Shown piece after piece: positions 6,070 to 8,758 of a stretch of DNA of 8,758 nt (its first letter is position 1; the number at the start of each line of letters is the position of its first letter). The stretch spans positions 1 through 8,758 of the forward strand of contig SVMP01000086.1 of assembly GCA_015067385.1 (NCBI GenBank), in the 5' to 3' direction. The position numbers were made by a program, and so were the translations under genes. This stretch comes from Oscillospiraceae bacterium (GTDB taxonomy: Bacteria > Bacillota > Clostridia > Oscillospirales > UBA644). The notes under the pieces were generated by a model. It worked only from the letters and a program-made list of their open reading frames with translations, had not been told where the DNA came from and ran no database searches.

Positions 6070-6417
6070 ATGCTCAGACTCGATAATTCAAACGGTATCA
6101 TCGCAGTTGATGATAATGTGATCTCCAATATAGTTTCCATCGTTGCGGGTAACTGCTTCGGTATTACAGGTATGTCCGCTAAAAACGTGACCGAAGAATT
6201 CTGGGAACTCTTCCGCAGAGATACGAGCGATAAGGGTATTAGCGTTCGTTGCAACAACAATGCCATAGAAGTTGACCTTCATATTACGGTCGTTTACGGC
6301 ATCAATATTCCTGCCATCACCGAGAGTATTGCTCATAAAATAACCTACACTCTTGAAGAAATGACGGGTTTCAAAGTAAGTTCTGTTAATATTTTTGTTG
6401 ACGCCGTAACAAAATGA
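6070..6417 (+). CDS. yloU: Asp23/Gls24 family protein (YloU-like)
   Basis: The 115-residue protein has the small Asp23/DUF322 fold signature: an early 'G.I.V...VI..I' strand-helix (GIIAVDDNVISNIVSIVAG), a 'CFGITGMS' turn, then an IEVDLHITVVYGINIPAI stretch and an ending MTGFKVSSVNIFVDAV. Family members are cytosolic or membrane-associated. Some (Staphylococcus Asp23) attach through a membrane partner and are linked to envelope stress, but the precise role of the YloU group is not settled. A strong AAGGAGGG (6056-6063) precedes the ATG. The gene lies 48 nt before the fakA-like gene, the same order as yloU-yloV in Bacillus, so they very probably form an operon. Confidence 0.88.
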   Translation: MLRLDNSNGIIAVDDNVISNIVSIVAGNCFGITGMSAKNVTEEFWELFRRDTSDKGISVRCNNNAIEVDLHITVVYGINIPAITESIAHKITYTLEEMTGFKVSSVNIFVDAVTK

Positions 6418-6465
6418 TCCTGGCTCAACTGTGATTTATAAATTAAAAAGAGGTTTCTTTAAAAC

Positions 6466-8100
6466 ATGATAAACGGACAGGTTTTTCGCGATATGGTCCT
6501 CTCCGGTGCCAACGCGATAGATAACGAAAAAGAAAAGATCAACAGTCTCAACGTCTTTCCCGTTCCCGACGGAGACACAGGCATAAATATGAGCCTTACA
6601 ATGCAGGCGGCAAAGAAAAATCTTCTTTCTTTCGAAGGAGATCTTTCCAAATGCGCAGATGTGGTTTCTTCCTCTCTTCTCAGGGGTGCAAGAGGTAATT
6701 CAGGCGTTATTCTTTCTCTGTTCTTCAGAGGTATCGCCAAAGAACTTAAAGGCCTTGAAGAAGCAAGTACTTCCGTTATGGCGCGCGCTTTCAAAAACGG
6801 CGTGGATTCCGCTTATAAAGCCGTAAGACATCCTACCGAGGGTACTATCCTTACGGTTATGCGTCTTGCTGCTGATGCAGGTCTTGATAATGCCGAAAAT
6901 AACGAAGATATGGTATCATTCTTCGAATGTGTTTACAACGCTGCCGCAGACACGCTCGCAAAAACACCCGAAATGCTCCCTGTTCTCAAACAGGCAAAGG
7001 TCGTTGACGCAGGCGGTAAAGGTCTCCTTACGATCTTTGAAGGTATGTTCTCTGTTCTCAAAGGCGAAGGTATTATTGAAAGCACAGGCAATGCTTCTGT
7101 GGAAGAAGCGGCTTCCTTCGAAGAATTCAACACAGAGGATATCAAATTTGCATACTGCACCGAGTGTATCGTTGATAAGAAAGCAGATGTTACCTCTGCG
7201 GAAATCGAAGCGTTTGAAAAGGTCGTTATGAACGCAGGCGACAGCGACGTTTTCGTTGACGATACTGAGATCATAAAGGTTCACGTTCATACAAACGATC
7301 CCGGTAAGGTTCTCTCTGCTGCTGTTACATGCGGCGCTCTTGCTACCGTTAAAGTTGAAAATATGAAACTTCAGCATTCTAACGTTATTGCCGAACAGGG
7401 CTCTCCGACAGAAGAAAAAGGTCCCAAAATCGCAGAACCCGAAAAGAAATACGGCTTTGTTTCCGTCGCTGCGGGCGAAGGTCTTTGCGAAGTATTCAAA
7501 GATCTCGGCGTTGATGTTGTCGTTGAAGGCGGTCAGACAATGAACCCCTCCACCGAGGATATTATTTCCGCAGTTTATAAAACACCCAGCGAAGTCGTTT
7601 ATGTTCTTCCCAATAATAAAAATATCTACATGGCTGCAAAACAGGCAAGTGAGATAATCGAAGAAAAACAGGTTATCGTTATCCGCACGACATCCGTTCC
7701 TCAGGGTATATCTTCCATGCTCGCTTTCGACGAGAGCGCATCTGTTGAAGACAATACCGCAAATATGAAAGAAGCAAAGGATGCCGTATTTACTGCAAGC
7801 ATGACTTTTGCCGCACGTGATTCCGTGTTTGAAAACAGCGAGATCCACGAAGGTCAAACGCTCGGTCTTGTCGAAGGCAAAGTAAAATATGTAGAAGATA
7901 CAAGAAATTCCTGCATGGAAAAGATCGCATCCGATCTTTCCGACTATTCGTACATAACTCTTTTCTACGGCTGTGACGTTGAAGAATCCGAAGCTGAAGA
8001 AATGTGCGAATATCTCAGATCCGTTCTTCCTTCCGATAAGGAAGTTGTCCTTGTAAACGGCGGTCAGCCTGTTTATTACTACCTTATCTCTGCAGAATAA
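6466..8100 (+). CDS. fakA: DAK2-domain fatty acid kinase subunit FakA/YloV-like
   Basis: FakA phosphorylates fatty acids held by a separate DegV-type FakB protein, feeding acyl-phosphate into phospholipid synthesis. At 544 residues the length is typical. The N-terminal DhaL/DAK2 domain (about 1-200) shows NVFPVPDGDTGINM (29-42) with metal/nucleotide aspartates D35 and D37, GARGNSGVILS (74-84), and PTEGTILTV (123-131). The middle domain (about 215-300) shows YCTECIV (230-236) and HVHTNDPG (273-280), which carries the paired histidines H273/H275 known to matter in this family. The C-terminal domain (about 325-544) is the usual YloV partner domain, with NNKNI (383-387) and TTSVPQG (408-414). No fakB is in the window. 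The ribosome site AAGAGG is 12 nt from the ATG, a little far. The gene follows yloU closely. Confidence 0.92.
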   Translation: MINGQVFRDMVLSGANAIDNEKEKINSLNVFPVPDGDTGINMSLTMQAAKKNLLSFEGDLSKCADVVSSSLLRGARGNSGVILSLFFRGIAKELKGLEEASTSVMARAFKNGVDSAYKAVRHPTEGTILTVMRLAADAGLDNAENNEDMVSFFECVYNAAADTLAKTPEMLPVLKQAKVVDAGGKGLLTIFEGMFSVLKGEGIIESTGNASVEEAASFEEFNTEDIKFAYCTECIVDKKADVTSAEIEAFEKVVMNAGDSDVFVDDTEIIKVHVHTNDPGKVLSAAVTCGALATVKVENMKLQHSNVIAEQGSPTEEKGPKIAEPEKKYGFVSVAAGEGLCEVFKDLGVDVVVEGGQTMNPSTEDIISAVYKTPSEVVYVLPNNKNIYMAAKQASEIIEEKQVIVIRTTSVPQGISSMLAFDESASVEDNTANMKEAKDAVFTASMTFAARDSVFENSEIHEGQTLGLVEGKVKYVEDTRNSCMEKIASDLSDYSYITLFYGCDVEESEAEEMCEYLRSVLPSDKEVVLVNGGQPVYYYLISAE

Positions 8101-8124
8101 TCATACCGTTCGGAAAAAATATTT

Positions 8125-8758
8125 ATGAAAAAGCTTTTCGTTATTCTGGTTTTGCTCATATCAGCTATTACCTTATCCTCATGTACGCAGACAAATATCG
8201 AAGACCTCATCGCTCTTCCCGAGACAGATGCGTTTGAACAGCGTATCCGCAATAAGCTTCTCGAGGTTGAGGCTGATGATGTCTCGTTAGTCTTTGCTTT
8301 AAGAGGGCAGACTCAGAATCCGATAAGCTTTTTTGACATTAACGGCGACGGAAAAGATGAAATAATCGTTCTTTACCGAAGCTATAAAGCGCATCCGAAT
8401 TCCGGCGATACGGCAAATATTCATGTTTTTTCAAACAATAACGGTGTTATAACATCCTTTTTCGATATAATCGGGGCAGGAAGCGGTATTGATAAGATAT
8501 CGTTTGCCGATTTTAACGGCGACGGACTTTCAGAGCTTGTTGTCGGATATGTTTCCGCATATGACAGCTCGACAATGATGTATGTTTATGAGTTTGACTT
8601 TGTAAACAAACGCGCTAATAATACGGTTTCAAGACGTTATACCGAATTTGTCGTTTGCGATATGGATGGAGACGGCAACGATGACATTGTTTCCGCAACG
8701 TACAAATCGCTCGACAGCATGGCGTATGCAAGCTTCTTTAAGTATTTCACAGGATTTT
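8125..8758 (+). CDS. Putative lipoprotein with three FG-GAP/VCBS-like calcium loops, 3' end outside window
   Basis: The frame opens with ATG 8125 and stays open for 211 codons to the window edge. The N-terminus is a lipoprotein signal: MKK, a hydrophobic stretch (4-17) and the lipobox LSSC with C20 as the lipidated cysteine, so it should be anchored outside the membrane. Three D.(N/D)GDG loops are visible: DINGDGKDE (71-79), DFNGDGLSE (129-137) and DMDGDGNDD (179-187), spaced 58 and 50 residues apart and each followed by a short hydrophobic strand. This is the pattern of FG-GAP/VCBS beta-propeller blades with Ca2+ loops. More blades probably lie beyond the edge. Its ribosome site is weak (GGA at 8112-8114). 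It starts 24 nt after the fakA stop with no terminator, so co-transcription is likely. I do not recognise a specific function. Confidence 0.82.
   Translation, partial: MKKLFVILVLLISAITLSSCTQTNIEDLIALPETDAFEQRIRNKLLEVEADDVSLVFALRGQTQNPISFFDINGDGKDEIIVLYRSYKAHPNSGDTANIHVFSNNNGVITSFFDIIGAGSGIDKISFADFNGDGLSELVVGYVSAYDSSTMMYVYEFDFVNKRANNTVSRRYTEFVVCDMDGDGNDDIVSATYKSLDSMAYASFFKYFTGF

Noticed and set aside
6916..7857. Open frame of 313 codons on the minus strand, opposite the fakA-like gene
   Set aside because: Same cause: an antisense shadow of a clear protein-coding gene, with no ribosome site or recognisable domain.

Overview
The window looks like chromosomal DNA of a Gram-positive, low-to-moderate GC anaerobe of the class Clostridia, with an Oscillospiraceae/Ruminococcaceae flavour. 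This rests on AGGAGG-type ribosome sites, sigma-A-type promoters, a tetrahydrofolate (THF) riboswitch in front of an ECF folate transporter, a clostridial formate-THF ligase, and the Asp23-like/YloV gene pair typical of Firmicutes. The organism assignment is inference. I see no insertion sequence, CRISPR array, tRNA, rRNA or phage gene.

Layout. (1) 1-1117, minus strand: a sodium:solute-symporter-family membrane protein with a GTG start. It runs off the left edge. Its promoter (1159-1187) diverges from the next operon. (2) 1219-4750, plus strand: a folate operon made of promoter, THF riboswitch, an expression platform that can hide the ribosome site, an enlarged folT, fhs and ybaK. A hairpin with a poor T tract lies between fhs and ybaK, and a strong intrinsic terminator closes the unit at 4756-4796. 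(3) 4858-5948: a lone GH29 alpha-L-fucosidase behind a perfect-consensus promoter. (4) 6025-8758: an Asp23/Gls24-family gene, a fakA/yloV-like kinase gene, and a lipoprotein with three calcium-loop (FG-GAP/VCBS-like) repeats that runs off the right edge.

How the parts fit. FolT would import folate and Fhs would charge THF with formate, while the riboswitch senses reduced folate and closes the operon when it is plentiful. The sequence gives a concrete translational mechanism. A 9-bp hairpin (1377-1385 with 1403-1411) buries the folT ribosome site. An alternative stem (1344-1358 with 1367-1379) competes for the same bases and also uses the 3' strand of the aptamer, so ligand binding should favour the buried state.

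The most unusual items are the FolT protein, whose two recognisable halves are separated by about 185 residues carrying four extra predicted membrane segments, and the symporter, which appears to lack several residues used for sodium in PutP. The other genes are recognisable family members in reasonable settings. I found no clear candidate for a wholly new multi-gene system.
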